From JADJNW01 sp964523725 (GTDB lineage: Bacteria > Bacteroidota > Bacteroidia > Chitinophagales > Saprospiraceae), in NCBI GenBank assembly GCA_964523725.1, contig CAZGAU010000214.1, positions 1 through 7,794 of the forward strand: 7,794 nt of DNA, written 5' to 3'. Position 1 is the stretch's first letter; the number at the start of each line of letters is the position of its first letter. Below the pieces are notes generated by a model. It was not told the DNA's origin and did not search any database. It saw only the letters and a list, made by a program, of their open reading frames with translations. Positions 6,767 to 7,794 of the stretch are shown here, piece after piece. Both the position numbers and the translations under genes were made by a program.

Positions 6767-6774
6767 ATGAATAA
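6767..6774 (+). repeat. Right copy of 8-bp direct repeat, overlapping the transporter start
   Basis: ATGAATAA repeats the bases at 6619-6626 exactly; here its ATG is the transporter start codon. A run of seven A residues (6753-6759, within TCAAAAAAAG) lies just upstream, typical of Bacteroidota translation starts that lack a Shine-Dalgarno site. Confidence 0.45.
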
Positions 6775-7794
6775 AGTTCCTTCTCCTGGTGCCGGCTCAA
6801 CCCTTGTTGTCAAGCCCCACCTCAGCTTTTGGGAAATCTGGAATATGAGTTTCGGATTCCTGGGTATTCAGTTTGGTTTTGCTTTGCAAAATGCCAATGT
6901 TTCCCGCATTTTCGAAACGCTGGGTGCAGAAGTGGAAGCGATTCCTATTCTTTGGGTGGCGGCGCCTATCACCGGGCTGCTGGTACAACCCATTATCGGT
7001 TATTTGAGTGACCGGACCTGGAACAGGCTGGGAAGAAGACGTCCTTACTTTCTGATTGGAGCTATTTTGGCGTCCATTGCTTTATTTATTATGCCCAATT
7101 CGCCCGTGCTTTGGGTGGCTGCCGGGATGCTCTGGATTTTGGATGCTTCGATCAATATTTCAATGGAACCTTTTCGGGCTTTTGTAGGAGACAATTTACC
7201 TTCCGAGCAGCGAACTTCGGGTTTTGCTATGCAAAGCTTTTTTATCGGTACGGGGGCAGTGGTGGCGTCTTTATTGCCTTACATGTTGACGGAGTGGTTT
7301 GGCGTGAGCAATACTGCGCCCGAGGGCATCGTCCCGGATTCTGTAAAATGGTCTTTCTATTTGGGAGGTATCGTGTTTTTTCTGGCAGTGCTTTGGACGG
7401 TGATGAGGTCAAAAGAATATTCACCCGAAGAAATGGCCCAATTTGAAGATAATGCAGAACGGGAAGAGTTTGCAAAAGAATTAAAAACCCCGGCCGCCTA
7501 TGCTGAAAACGGCAAAAAGCAAATGCGTCTTGGGGGAATATTGTTACTCATTGGAGCCGCTTTAACTTTTTGGTTTATAAATCAGAATTTAACACAGGAT
7601 TTATTCATCTTATCCTTTGGAATCGCTTTTGTTGGTATTTTAATGATTATTTCAGGATTATTACAAGTGAATGGTCGTTATGATAATGGTTATGTAACGA
7701 TTATTAATGATTTTCAGGATATGCCATTAACGATGAAGCAGTTAGCCGGTGTGCAATTCTTTTCCTGGTTCGCTTTATTTTCCATGTGGATTTA
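6767..7794 (+). CDS. SLC45/GPH-type MFS sugar transporter (3' end cut by window edge)
   Basis: The frame is open from the ATG at 6767 to the window edge (342 residues plus two bases), so the C-terminal part is missing. It is an inner-membrane secondary transporter of the SLC45/GPH-like MFS group, which carries disaccharides such as sucrose and maltose, probably by proton symport. The hallmark loop GYLSDRTWNRLGRRRPY (78-94) lies after the second helix, and FRAFVGDNLPSEQRTSGFAMQ (136-156) follows the fourth. Hydrophobic segments lie at about 21-40, 60-80, 94-110, 114-132, 153-174 and 196-213. A charged cytosolic stretch (about 215-253) comes next, then two further segments at about 255-271 and 279-300, and the next helix at 324-342. 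The nearer ATG at 6763 is not the start because its frame stops after three codons. Maltose is the likely substrate given the phosphorylase two genes upstream. It is separated from the lipoprotein gene by the heptamer hairpin. Confidence 0.92.
   Translation, partial: MNKVPSPGAGSTLVVKPHLSFWEIWNMSFGFLGIQFGFALQNANVSRIFETLGAEVEAIPILWVAAPITGLLVQPIIGYLSDRTWNRLGRRRPYFLIGAILASIALFIMPNSPVLWVAAGMLWILDASINISMEPFRAFVGDNLPSEQRTSGFAMQSFFIGTGAVVASLLPYMLTEWFGVSNTAPEGIVPDSVKWSFYLGGIVFFLAVLWTVMRSKEYSPEEMAQFEDNAEREEFAKELKTPAAYAENGKKQMRLGGILLLIGAALTFWFINQNLTQDLFILSFGIAFVGILMIISGLLQVNGRYDNGYVTIINDFQDMPLTMKQLAGVQFFSWFALFSMWI

Noticed and set aside
7111..7446. 111-codon plus-strand open frame
   Set aside because: It is an out-of-frame reading of the MFS transporter, whose own frame is open throughout and carries family motifs.

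Overview
The window fits a chromosomal segment of a Bacteroidota bacterium. Supporting signs are promoter-like elements of the TTTG / TAnnTTTG type, start codons preceded by A-rich sequence with no clear Shine-Dalgarno site, a lipoprotein with a Bacteroidota-style surface-export signal after its lipobox cysteine, degenerate short-period repeats between genes, and a DUF1501/DUF1800 pair next to a GH65/beta-phosphoglucomutase maltose operon. A Saprospiria-like member is a guess only; no RNA gene or marker is present to place it.

Left part (1-2818, minus strand): two genes read leftward. The first is a DUF1800 protein (2818-1163). It is followed after 92 bp by a DUF1501 protein with a twin-arginine signal (from 1070), which runs off the left edge. 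Such pairs recur in several bacterial phyla and their joint biochemical role is not established. The gap between them carries a degenerate octamer repeat.

Centre (2819-3076): a 258-bp divergent promoter region. It has an exact TAnnTTTG-type element facing the DUF genes, a TTTG-N18-TATCTTCG pair facing right, and a short interrupted inverted repeat.

Right part (3077-7794, plus strand): a maltose-use operon. Its genes are beta-phosphoglucomutase, GH65 maltose phosphorylase, a small lipoprotein, and an SLC45/GPH-type MFS sugar transporter cut by the right edge. The inferred route is import of intact maltose by the transporter, phosphorolysis to glucose plus beta-glucose 1-phosphate, and isomerisation to glucose 6-phosphate. 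The lipoprotein's role is unknown, but its export signal suggests it sits on the cell surface.

The most unusual DNA is the 140-bp spacer between the lipoprotein and the transporter. It holds two opposed arrays of a degenerate heptamer (about WTRGAYN) that could fold into a long imperfect hairpin. It is bounded by an exact 8-bp direct repeat, ATGAATAA, which contains the upstream stop codon on one side and the downstream start codon on the other. Removing the spacer with one repeat copy would leave the two genes overlapping by 8 bp, so the spacer may be a small insertion into a formerly overlapping junction. No wholly new multi-gene system is evident.
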